Translations under genes and position numbers: made by a program
The notes under the pieces: generated by a model
Told to the model about the DNA's origin: nothing
Database searches by the model: none
What the model saw: the letters and a program-made list of their open reading frames with translations, nothing else
NCBI GenBank assembly: GCA_029168955.1
Contig: JAPDOI010000151.1
Coordinates: forward strand, 1,364,001-1,428,000
DNA from: Aplectana chamaeleonis
Lineage: Eukaryota > Nematoda > Chromadorea > Rhabditida > Cosmocercidae
Direction of reading: 5' to 3'
Length of the DNA stretch: 64,000 nt
Part shown: piece after piece, positions 13,187 through 24,900 of the stretch
Layout: every line of letters starts with the position of its first letter
How positions within the stretch are numbered: position 1 is the stretch's first letter

Positions 13187-14155
13187 AGTGAATGCACTGA
13201 GCTGCCTCAAGATCGTCGCGCGTTATACTTGCTATCCGATGATAATTTTTCGGATAATGGATCGATTCAGACAATGCCGATTTTAAATTTTCCGGATATT
13301 GATTCGATTCAGATAATGCCCTTTTTCAAACTTTCGGATAATGGATCGATTCAGATAATGCCATTTTTCCAATGATTCGGATACGGATATCGGGTCGGAT
13401 AATTTCGGATAACATCGGAAATTTTCGGAACAAAGTTGAGGCAAAATGGTAAAAGAAATTCGCGTACTCAACGCAAGCTTTTGAAAACATCCATAATTGA
13501 GCAAATAGCAGTATTTCATTGCATTTGCAGCATGTTTACATACAAACCTCAATCTTCATATATGCATATTATTAAAAATATAAAAACAAATCTTCAATTA
13601 TTCTATCGTCGTTGTGAGGCACAGTATTGTCCATACACAGGTTTTTCAGGACAACTAGCAAGTAAAAAGTATGCAAAGCAACTATAGAAAAAACTTCTAC
13701 ACTGAATCACTCGGTCATCTCACTTGACCACACAAATTTTTCCGCGCCCTAACGACTCTTCCGATTTCAGAAAGAGGAGGAAAATCCTGGGTTGATGCAC
13801 TAAATAGAAGGCGGTACGGAAAATGGGCGTGGCCTAGTGCCGAATTATCCGATTTTATCCGAAAATTATCCGATTTTATCCGAAAATTATCCGATTTTAT
13901 CCGAAATTTTACCCAAATTTTATCCGATTTTATCCGATATTTATCCAAATTTTATCTGATTTTATCCTAATTTTCGACAATTCGGATGATGGTTCGATTC
14001 AGATAATGCGTTTTTTCGAATTTTCGGATATCGGATTATTCGAATCTCGGATATCCGGTCGGATATCCGAAAAGGAGTGATTCGGATACTAAGTATATCG
14101 CGCGTACAAAACACGGCCAGCCGCAGAGATCACGCCTTGTGCATTCACTATACTA
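13187..14155. repeat. Foldback element with a CGGATAAT-rich insert
   Basis: The outer arms share TAGTGAATGCAC (left near 13188, inverted near 14140) and then CGCGCG followed by ATACTT. Inside them is a unit bounded by ATACTTGCTATCCGAT and its imperfect inverse ATTCGGATACTAAGTAT. The interior has direct repeats of the type GGATCGATTCAGATAATGCC at 13259-13372 and an array of TTATCCGATTTTATCCGA at 13850-13970. It may be a terminal-repeat element inserted in a foldback. The superfamily is not clear. Confidence 0.5.
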
Positions 14156-16439
14156 AACTTGCCAAGGATACGTGCATGAACTGAGGTTAATTCGCAAGGA
14201 ACTCTCCATTTTGATTGACGACCTATCTCAGGCGTCGATCATGCGAAATATGAGTGCTGAAAACGATATTAAGACAAAGAAGGCATGCTCACTCCTGCCG
14301 AAAGGCGAAATTCAGGGCCATCAAAAAACTCCCAGACCATGTGCATAGCCTAGCTCCCTCATTTTGAGCCTGCTGAGGTATGGCTTATCGGGCTTGTCAC
14401 TTCCAAATCTCCGTATCACTGTTATATTTTGCCATGACCGACCGCTCCGCTGCTTGCTCCGCCCGGACTCATCCAAGCAAGTCAGGCTTCATGTCATGAG
14501 TGCGCAGTAGTAGATGATAACCCGCCTGTTGGTCTGCCTCTTGGAAGAAAAACTGTCACGTGTCGGACGTTTAGGCCGAAAGGCTAGAGCGCAGACAGGG
14601 GAAAGAGAGGGTGGGAAACTAGTCAAAAGTTAAGAACTAACTATAAGGCTTTACACTTTTACGTTCCAGAGGTTATTTGTTCCAGGTCTGAGACTTTTCC
14701 GTCTCAGTTTTGTTTGATGATTCTATATGATGATAAATAGAAGAAATAGCCTCATCTGCATCTCTGTTTCGATTTCAGCATCATTGTCCTCCACCCAAAA
14801 CTCTCTGTCGTCTTCAATATCTCACCCGGTCGAAATACATTTATCACACTTACACTGGTTGGCTACAGTGGGGTCAGCAAGACGCAAGAATGCTCCCATT
14901 TGATGAGTCAAAAATTTTTCCGAGAAAAATTCCATAACGCTGCCCTTATTCAATACTTTGTAGCCAATCGAAATTTTGCGTGACATGGCTATCTATACAG
15001 AGGCATCAAATCTTATGCTCATCTAGGAGAGAATCGGTCGCTGATCACAGTGGTAGCTCTCGGATCATTCAAAGCCTTCTACAAACGGAGTTATAGCTTC
15101 CGAAACATGCATAGAAATTGAGGGCAAAAATTTAGTGGATGAGTTCTTTCATTGTCAGTCCTTCACTTCTCATTTGCTGTCGCTGCGCGAGAGCTAACCA
15201 GGATGAAAAAACCAGACCGGTAAGGGAGTGAAAATCGAAGACGCGTTTGAAATTAATCCATTCATCAAGCCGCCATTGTGTTTAAAAATTAAGAATGGGT
15301 GGGACCCGTGGTGGTCGCTAATATCTCGTTTATTAGAAAGAGCTGAGACCTCGTAGTTCGTTGGTGTTATACAGGAGGGGTTCACTACGCAGCTACCTGA
15401 AACCCACAAAAATCATACTTGAGGGTGTATTGTGCTTTCAAGTGTAAAATTATGATGTTTCGCTGCAGCTGCTATACGGTGAACAGACTAGAGTACGTTA
15501 ACATGCAGCACAGCGGCCATTGACGTAAAGCACCTCTTTTTATATTTGTCAGTCTCCGCTGACTGATGGGCACATCATTAGTTTCAACGATCCAGAAGTC
15601 ACATGGATGAAAACGCTCCAGCATTCTGGCCATATCAGGGCAAATGGCGCCAGCCCCACCTCTACGAAAGTCAATGCATTTACCAGAGCAGATTACAAGT
15701 GCCAGCAGTGATTATAAGTACTTTTTGAACTAGGAATTAGTGCTTATAGATTGCTGTTGATACTGCGCCCTTTTGCTTCTCAACCCAATCATTGCTATCT
15801 TTTTAAATACATGCAACTTATAAATTTTTGTGCTATGGAGAACAGAAAACTTTCAGAAGTTTTGTGGCAACTCGTATATCTCTTTTAGGCGTGAAAACTC
15901 TTTTCGTGGCAGCAGTAGAACCGTTTAGAGAATAAGCTTCTTGGCAGACAAGTAACTACACCAAACACCAGAGCAGGGCATCGTTGCTCAGCTAACTTAT
16001 CTAGAGTCAAACATGGTCGCACCCCAGAGCTGACACCGAGTCAAAGTGCTGTTAGCAGCACCTGCTGCCGCCAACGTGTTCTGGGCCTCGGCCCCTCGTT
16101 ATTTGCAGCTCTTGTCGTTGTTAGCAGCACTAATTTCTCACAACGAGGGGTGTAACCCGATGTCGGCTTATCACAAAACACCAAGAGGACAACATTCGGC
16201 CGTTTTTTTTACAGTCGCTTTACTCCGCCAATAAGTTATTACTACTAAAGTCGCGAAGAGGCGTCAAAATATTATTGATAGCAGGTAGAGTGTACACGCT
16301 TACCTGGGCAAGAACACTTGTGCCTTGTCAAAAGCAAACAGATTAAATGGCAAGCCTACCCGAAAGAGAGAGGGTGCATGATGATCAGTTTGGTGGGCAC
16401 TCTCCCTCAGACAATGCGGTTCGAATCTAGACGACCATG
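14156..16439. other. Unassigned region, one dispersed repeat
   Basis: No coding sequence is supported. About 14340-14490 is an inverted copy of 25105-25255 (shared block GCTTGCTCCGCCCGGACTCA). About 15040-15150 loosely resembles the interior of the TTAA MITEs but I cannot place its ends. Bases 16060-16150 contain a short inverted match around GTTAGCAGCAC and CAACGAGGGG. The rest shows nothing I can name. Confidence 0.45.
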
Positions 16440-17398
16440 CTCATCTATATAACCATCTATGAATGATCGACGCGGATCCACGTGACGAATTTGATATTTT
16501 CTGCCAAAGCATACTCACCTGAACACTCCTCACTTTCCGCCGGCGAAGTCGTGTTAGTTGATTTCGCGCGGACCCGATATTGTGGACGTGGCGCTGCCTT
16601 CCACTTCCCGCGGAGGCTGAGGTTCTCCCGAACTCCCGAGGGATGTTGGCGGGCAGTCGTTTTATCCTGGCGGAATACTCAGATAAAAACAGCCCACTTT
16701 CCGCCGGCCAAGTGGGGCTAGTCGACTTCGCGCGGCTCCAATTTTGTGTGCGTGGCATAGCGCCCCACTTCCCGCGAAGCGAGAGGGTTTCCCGTATTTC
16801 CGCGGAGTGTCGGCCGGCAGTCGGCTATTTCTGGAGGTCATCGAACACTCACCCATCGACTCCCACTTCGATATCATCATTGCACCACCCACTAGAGTGG
16901 AGCCAAACGCTGTGTTGAGACCCTTTCCAAAACCCGCGCTCTGTGCGACGCTGGTCTTGGGCAGTTGAACCACTGTCCGTTAATGGCATCTGCGAATGGG
17001 AAGACTGCAGGGCCGCATGCATGAACGCAGCGAACAGTGTCAGGGAGCCGCTCCGCGTGCCATGCGCGCAGCGTCGAGCAACGGGGCGGCCCCGAAACTC
17101 AGGCACATCAATACACGCCACGAAATTCGGGGCCGCCCCGTAGCTCGACGCTGCGCGCATGGCACGCGGAGCGGCTCCCTGACACCGTTCGCTGCGTTCA
17201 TGCATGCCGCCCCAGGTGCCGGTGAGGGTAAGAAGCTTCCCCGTATAAGCTCACTCCTTCCTTGTCAAGAGCAGTTCAAGATGAAATCCCCAGAAGCGGT
17301 TTTTTGAAGCTTTGACCTTTACCGAAAGGGTGATTTTTAAATGTGCTGCGAATTGTTTTAGGACTGTCTTCTGTCAGTCATCAGATTAGCCGTAATCA
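16440..17398 (+). repeat. Dispersed repeat, partly duplicated in tandem
   Basis: Bases 16672-17398 match 7660-8192 inverted. Within it a unit of about 160 bp is present twice in tandem: the block CACTTTCCGCCGGC occurs at about 16529 and again at about 16689, each followed by a matching TTCGCGCGG block. The other copy has one unit only. A foldback (17010-17213) is inserted here. Confidence 0.55.
17010..17213. mobile_element. GC-rich foldback element
   Basis: Two arms of about 85 bp are near-perfect inverted copies. The left starts GGGCCGCATGCATGAACG, and the right ends CGTTCATGCATGCCGCCCC. A spacer of about 35 bp separates them. The related repeat at 7660-8192 lacks this segment, which supports a discrete insertion. 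No target duplication could be fixed with confidence. Confidence 0.7.
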
Positions 17399-17484
17399 GA
17401 TATTATTCAGATATTATATTATTTCGAACGCCTTATTGATGTGTATAATTCGAGGGGAGAGGAACGAGACGTCCCCGGAGGGGG

Positions 17485-18626
17485 ACGTCTCGCTCCTCTC
17501 GAACTATACCAGTCAACATTCATCACGTACTCCTTTATCAGGTCAAAACGAGCTGCCTTGAAATTTCTTTTCATCTCTTTCATGGTATTTTGTTTACGAA
17601 GCTTGAGCCTGTACTGAACCAAGGAGTGGTCACTCGAACCCAGGGGAGGCAAGACACTTGTATTCGACACGAAATCAGTTTCAGAGCAGAGCACCAAATC
17701 TAGGATATTACCCCCACAAGTCTCCGATTTAAAGGCAGCATACACGCTCAAAAATGATATCAATTTTATGGAAAGAATCGAAGGCCTGAAGCTGTTGATA
17801 TTCAGAATTAACGAAAAACCGGAAAAAAATCTGCTAAAACGAAGATATAACGATTCGTTCTATATTGGCCCAGAAGTGCACGAGTTTTACCGCATTGGCT
17901 GAAATAGCAAAGCTAGCGACACATTTGTTGGGATAGTGACGCTAATGTACTCGTACGGCCCTTTCTGGAACGCTTACGACATTAGAAGCGTAAAAAATGA
18001 GCCAAAGTGACCGTAATCGAGCATTGAACATTTGTATTGAGGGGCGGAGCCCGTATCGGTGGGCGGAGAAAGGATGATTTTGTGACTCAATACGGCTCAA
18101 ATACGGTCATTTTAACTCGTTTTCAACTCTTCCAACTTCGTGAGGGCTCTTCTAGGGCCCGTACGACCCCACTAATGTAGTTATCTCAACAACTTTTGCG
18201 AGCGTGTATGCTGCCTTTAACATACTGCGACAGAGAATGAGTGCAGCACACATTCAAAAAACTCCTGAAAACAGAACTATTCGCGGTATAGGTGCCCTCC
18301 CATAGCACGTCAGGGAAATTGAAGTCGCCGGTGGTTATGCAGGGGTAATTAACGAACACCATATCACTAATACTTGCGTTCAACTGTTCAGTCATCACCA
18401 CGGTACAACTGGGAGCTCTATAAACCACAATGAACCGTACATTAATGAGCCCTACTTCCACGTCTGCACATAAAATTTCATATGAGTCCGTAACAGACTC
18501 ACTGAAAACAAGAACTGGTGAGTAAGGCTTCCTAACGAACAAAGCAACCTCACCTCCTCTCTTGCGACTACGGTCACACCTGAGAATGTCGTAGTGAGAA
18601 CTCCAGTCCCCCAGCAGAGGCGCCAA
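17485..18626 (-). pseudogene. CR1-like non-LTR retroposon endonuclease, broken
   Basis: Two frames on the minus strand, 18626-18221 and 17728-17485, together read as an apurinic/apyrimidinic-type endonuclease domain, the enzyme that nicks the target for target-primed reverse transcription. Visible motifs are RGGEVALFV near the start, the catalytic TGDFN, and SDHS followed by VQYRL. The two halves are separated by a 492-bp TTAA MITE (17729-18220). Removing it with one TTAA joins the frames without loss. The start of the protein and the reverse transcriptase are missing. The downstream end stops at a short GC-rich palindrome (about 17442-17508). It lies about 330 bp upstream of the transporter's first exon, in opposite orientation. 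It is a truncated, dead copy; the exact clade is inferred from the motif spacing. Confidence 0.75.
17729..18220. mobile_element. TTAA-target MITE inside the endonuclease
   Basis: The ends are TTAAAGGCAGCATACACGC and GCGTGTATGCTGCCTTTAA. TTAA occurs at both junctions and the retroposon frame is continuous once one copy is kept. This is the clearest case in the window that the TTAA elements duplicate exactly TTAA on insertion. The interior matches 12564-13055. Confidence 0.9.
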
Positions 18627-18956
18627 TTCAATTCCAGCTATAGATATATTATCTACAACAGCATTGCACTATTTCAGAATGTTAGTCGCACTTCCAGGAC
18701 AAGCTCTTGGATCACCCCTATTACAGCGTTGGTATTCATTCTGCCCCAAACTACGTATTTCCTATCGCAAAATCTGTCAACTGTCCAAGTGCAGCAGTTG
18801 ATGCATCAAAAATCTATGTTCTGCAATCAGTTTCACATCTTCTACCAATAAACGCTGGTTTCGTTGTTTGAGCTACGATGACGAACTTGAGCAGCATTAC
18901 TTTCCAGAGTATAATTCTACTAGAAGCACACCTGCATAATCGTCATATTGAAGATT

Positions 18957-21900
18957 ATGTCGTGGAGTAAGAACGGCAAGGTGTCGTCATCAGAGTTGGA
19001 TCGGGAAAAGGCGTGAGTAGTGTTTCCGTATGAACATCTCTTGTTTTGTGAAGAATTCGGAACGATTTACAGTAGTAGTGCTGCATCATGGCATACGAAG
19101 TCGAGTTCAACGATTGACATGACGAAACCTTTTCGAAACCCCAAGGGGATCAGTTGGTTTGTCTGCGCAATTTTTCTCGTAGACGATTTGGGTGGAGGTG
19201 GAATAGTGACTCTTCCAATGGCGATGGTTTTGACAGGTGAGGAACACTCACAAAATAGAAATCGGACACAAAAATAGTGCGCTGAAGTTTCTTCCAAATT
19301 TTCCGAATGGAAGTCACTTATAATCAGAGTTGAGCAGGCCGTTGCGCCAATTTTCGGCGGAGCTACGACCCTCCTTAGACCGAAAATTTGCAGAAATCTT
19401 TACGGTCCCCTCTCGACAAATAGAAATCAAAATAGTTTTCATCACACCAAATAACCCCGGGCGACTATTACCTCCCATTATTGCTTACGATTTGGTTTGG
19501 AGAAAATCCCTTTTTGTACAAGAATTTTACGAGCCCCACAAATTTTCATTTTTCCCAAAAAAAATCCCAAAATTTATACGACCTCCTGTTGCGCCGAGTC
19601 GCAACCCTGCTCAACCCTGCTTATAATTCGAGTTTTTCAGACCTTTACGCTGGGATAGTGCTATTTTTTCTGATGATGCTTACCACTATGTTCACAGCTT
19701 ATGTACTTGGTTGTAGCTGGAATATATTGCTTAACACGTGGCCGCAATATCGACAGCACACCCGAAAACCATATCCAGAAATCGGATATCGGGCACTGGG
19801 TGAAACAGCTAAGTGCGAATTCAAAATAGTTTTCTCCGGAATTCCTTTCAACCTGCTGCAGACGATGAAGCTATTCATTTTTGAGAAAAGTCTCGACAGT
19901 GATCATCTCTATCAATCAATTTGGAGTGTCGACAGTTTATCTTTTGCTGTCGTCAAAAAATATCCACGATATGGTGAAGACGTTCGCGAATAAGGAGTTC
20001 AGCTATTGCTATGTCATTCTGATTCTTGCTGCCTGCCTTCTGCCGGTCACATTTCTCAAATCTCCACAGGATTTCTGGTCAGTTTCTCATGGCAAACATT
20101 GGACTAGCAGTGCTCCATGACCGAAAACACAACAGTTCAAGTGTACTCTCCAGTCTCAGTTTTTCACCCTTGCCCCATTATTTGTTCTGCATTTCGCCGG
20201 ATTGTTTTATCGCTTGTGTCAATCCTGTTCACGTTGTTATTATGGGGACCGGAAGGTAAAGTCGGTGCGAATGAGGGTGTCCACCCAAGCGGTCGGCGTG
20301 CATGTCGAGCGGTCATCGCCAAGGCATTTGCTTCACTCATAAATCAATCAACAGGAGTATTGGACGAGTAATGAACAATATCCAAGTCAGCAGTTTCCAG
20401 CTGTGGAAGGGCTCGCCCGAAAAAATGCCAGTTCCGACGGCTACTCGACACGTACGCCGACCGCGTGGGCAGACGGTCTAATTCTGACAGACTTCAATAG
20501 CGGTTCTGAGCATGACAATCCTCGAATGTCATTTATCAGCTCATTGTTTGGTTCAGAGGCGTGCCAAAGAGGTTATAGTGACTTCTTTACTTATAGGCAA
20601 TTGAATAACATTTTTTCTGTAATCTTGGGTATGGCCTGATAAATATAAGAGGAGGTACCGTCAAGGCTGCGACGACTGAGCCGGGCGGCGCTGAGTTGAA
20701 GCGGCCGTGCAGCGCGGCTTGTATTAGATTGCCCCGCATGAAGTGATTCTGCTAGCCTACTGCCCATATTCCTAGCATATTTTGACTTCCTCATCCTTAA
20801 GTTTAAAGGAATATGGGCAGTAGGCTGGCGAAAACGCTTGAATAAAAGGGTGGTGTCCATCGTGAATCAACACCCCTGAGGAGGCGGGAGAAACGGGGGA
20901 GGTGTTGATACACGATGGCCACCACCCGAATAAAAGTGACGGGCAATCTGATACACGCTGCGCGCCGCCCCGCGCCCGCTTAAACTCAGCGCCGCCCGGC
21001 TTAGTCATCGCAGCCTTGACGGTACGTATCCGACATTGCATGTTTTTGAGTTTCGCAAGGGAAGTGACGCTACAGCTGGTACCAAAAACATTTGCAACGT
21101 TTATTCAAATGCATTAGACATTCGTGAAGGCCTAAGGTGGTTTTCCAAGTTCAAATCGGGTCTTTTTAATCTTTCCGACTCGTATCCATCAGGAAGGCCA
21201 TCAAGGTTAGACAACAACGTGTTAAGGGCCGAAGTCGAAGCAAATCCGCGTCAGACGATCGATGAATTGTCAAATAGTCTTAGCCAATCATGGTCGACCA
21301 TCCTAGAACATGGAAAGCAGATTGGGAGAGTAAGCAGAGCAGGTGTTTGGGTCCCACACGAAAATGAAAGACCGCACTGCAAAAGATGAGCCCTAGAAAA
21401 AATTAATGAATTGGGGTGGGAGGTGCTGCCTCATCCGTCATGTTCGCCCGCTGTGGCACCATCGGACTTCCACTTATTCCGACCGGTGCAAAACTTTAAA
21501 CGGCAAAACATTTCCAAATTTGGATGATATCCAGAATGCCATCTCTAGATATTTTGCCGAAAAACAAATCAATTTTTATCGATCAGGGATTGAAAATTCA
21601 TTCACTAGATGGCAAGAGCTTATTGAAAATGATGGGGAATACATCACTGACAAAAAATAAAAACTCGTTAGAAACGTGTGTGTTTGTATTTAGCTTACGA
21701 AAACGACATTACTTTCCTGTCCCTATAATTACGCAGGCAAGATCTCTTGCTTAGAGCTTTTTAGTAGCTAATCGGACATGATTCGAAAGTTTCTGCAACA
21801 TTTTCAATTCAATTCAATTCAATAGCTTTATTTTGCAATAAAGAAATATACGGAATGTATGTCAAGAAAGGTTAAATACGGTAACCTGCGTACGAAGACA

Positions 21901-24900
21901 AACAGAACAAAAAGCAAATAAAACACTCGTACGATAAAGCACCCTTTGTAAAGCTTCAGCAGAAGGAGCGGCCATCTGCCCCATGCAATGACCTTAGATT
22001 AAAGTGGGACAGATTGCTTTTAAAAATAGGAAAGTTCCCGGATTCAACGACTTCCGATGGTAATTTATTCCAAATTTGGATGACCCTGAACGCAAACGAA
22101 TGCAGCATGTTAGATTTCGATGTAAATTTACGTTCGAGCCGAAATGCGTGCTGGCGAGAACGAGCACAGCGGCGGGTGAACGTGAAAACGCTCTCAAACG
22201 AAATGTCGCAAAGACCATTCACGATCTTGTAACATAAGTGCAAATCAAGCCCAGTTCTCCGATATCGTAGGGTTTCAATCACCAACATTTCAAGCCTAGT
22301 CATGTAGCCTGGCACTTCTCGTGTAGGAAATACTTTGACAAAAACGCGTCTTGAGTACCGTCTTTGCACGTTTTCTACGATTTCATCATCCTTAAGAGAG
22401 GATGATGAAATCCTGCGTTCATCATCCTCTCTTGAGGATGATGAAATCCTGCGTGCAGTATTCCAAGAGCGGCCGGCAGTAGACAAAGTATGCTTTCCTA
22501 TAATGCTCGAGACATGGGTGTTGCAGAGATCTCAGAATGCAGTTCGCTACACGGGAAGCTTTCTTTGAGATTTCCTCGCAGTATGATTCCCACTTAAGGT
22601 CGGTGCTGTTAAGCACACCTAAATCACTGACAGTCTCGCGTACAGGGAGCAACACATTGTTTAATCGTAAAAAGCACTCATGTTTGAAATTGATATGAAA
22701 CAGGCTGCATTTTTCTTAAGATATCTTTAGCTGCCATAGCTTGGACCAATCAGGAAGCCGGTTCAGGTCACACTGAAGCTCGTGAAAATCGATGGCTGGG
22801 TTGTGAAGAGAGCGATATATTTTAAGATCATCAGCGAAAAGCTTACATGTGCTCGACAATTCGTCAGAAATATCGTTCACATAAGTGAGAAAGAGCAAAG
22901 AACCCAGAACGCTACCCTGGGGAACACCGCTGTCGATTTGGCAAGGCCGAGAACAAAATTCGCCAATTTTAACTCTAAAGTCGCGAGGCGTCAGAAAAGA
23001 TTCAAACCATTTCAGGATGTCAGCAGAAATGCCGTAGCCTTTGAGTTTCAGAATTAGTTTTGAATGACTGATGGTATCGAAAGCTTTAGCATAGTCGATG
23101 TACACAACATCGGTCTGGCAGTTCTCGTTCACTGCTGAACACCAGTCCTGAAACGAGGATACCAACTGAGATAGTGTAGATCAGGGCTGTGCGTTAATAA
23201 CGTTAACGTGTTAACGCATTAACGGGTTAACGCGGTTTTTTTTTTCAAAAAATAACGATTAACGGTTAACGAAAAAGTCCCGAAATCACGTTAATTTTTA
23301 TCTCGTTAATGTTCCATCCATCTATGCTTTTTTGCATGTCAGGATTCCAATTCTTGAAGAGTATTCGTTTATTGTTCTGGCTGATAGTATTAATAATCCA
23401 TGAAGATGATTTCCAAGTTTGGAGTGTACTGACTGCGGTGTTTGGTATGGAACGTGTTTCATGTTTTTTTTTGGGACGTCTGGTTATTTATCGATTTTCG
23501 TGGTGGTCAGGTAATGTTTTCAAAATTGTTAACGAAATGCAAAATTAACGTGTTAACGCATTAACGGATTAACGCATTTTTTTTTCAAAAATTAACGGTT
23601 AACGAAAAAATTTTTTTTCATTAACGCACACCCCTGGTGTAGATCTACCAGGTAGAAAACCATATTGCGCGGGACTGAGGAGGTCGTTCGATGCAAGGTG
23701 GGAGAGAACGCAATCTTTGATAATGATTTCAAGTACTTTACATACTGAGGAGGTTAGACTGATGGTTCCATAGTTCGAAACCTGAGTAGCTGGTGCCTTT
23801 TTGAGAAGCGGAGTTACAATCGCAGTTTTCCATGCGGATGGGAGAGTTCCAAGAGCAAGAATATGTTTGAAGATGACTGAGAGAGGGTAACATAACCCGT
23901 CAGCAGCCCTTTTGATGAAATAATAGGGTATGGAGTCCGGAGTAAGCGAAATTTTGTCGTTGAGCTTTTTTACGGCACCCATTACAACTTCGTAGTCAAT
24001 AGGTATGGAGCACAATTTCTGAGGACATCATGGGGAAAATGGGGGGGGTCGCGCCGTTGTCGTGAGTAAATACCTTAGAGAAGTAGTCCGCAAAGATGTC
24101 GCATTTTTGCTGATCATCGACAATGATTTCGCCCTCTTCATCTTGGGCTGTAGGTGAAGAGGGTAGTCACCGATCGTAGTGAGTAGTAGGGAAATGCGGA
24201 TATGTTGTTCAGGAATTTCGAAAGCGGAACGCAAATAGCTAAGAAGTAGCCCGATACGGAAAAAGATTAATATGACAGTTTGCAAATGTCCTTCGACAAC
24301 TTGTGATTTTTTCTGTAAACTCGGAGTAATTTAAATCAAACACGATGAGACAATTCGTTTCACGATGAGTTCGTGAGTGGTTGACTGAAACCAGAAAAGT
24401 CACAGTGGGACAGTTTGAAAAAGATTTGATTTTGCATAGGCTGTCACTTGAGATCAGCCAGACAGGTGAAAGAGCACAAAAGTAGTGTTCTGGAAGTTGC
24501 TTCCGTTATTAGAGGGTCGGAATTTTTTTGCACATATTTCAACATTTCGGCAACCTAGGGGTTCCAACCTCTTTGGAACAATTAAGGAAAAGTTCCGCAC
24601 CTAGGCTAGAACTTTTTAAAGAACATAGTCACGGGCGGCCTTGGCCGTCCTTGTATCGGATGCAGTACCAAGTTTCGAAAAAACAGATGAGCGAAAGGAG
24701 TACTGAGTTAAACTTAATTTTAGGTGGGCAGTTGTGGTCGCATTGTTCACCACTGGAGCCGCAGTCGTGCTTATCTTATTCGGCATATCTATGGACTACG
24801 GGTTGTGCTCAGGCTACACGTAAGTTTCAAAAAGACCATTCTGAAAGTATCGCACGTTTTTCTTTCAACATACTGCGCATAACTTCGTCCTCTGAGGAAG

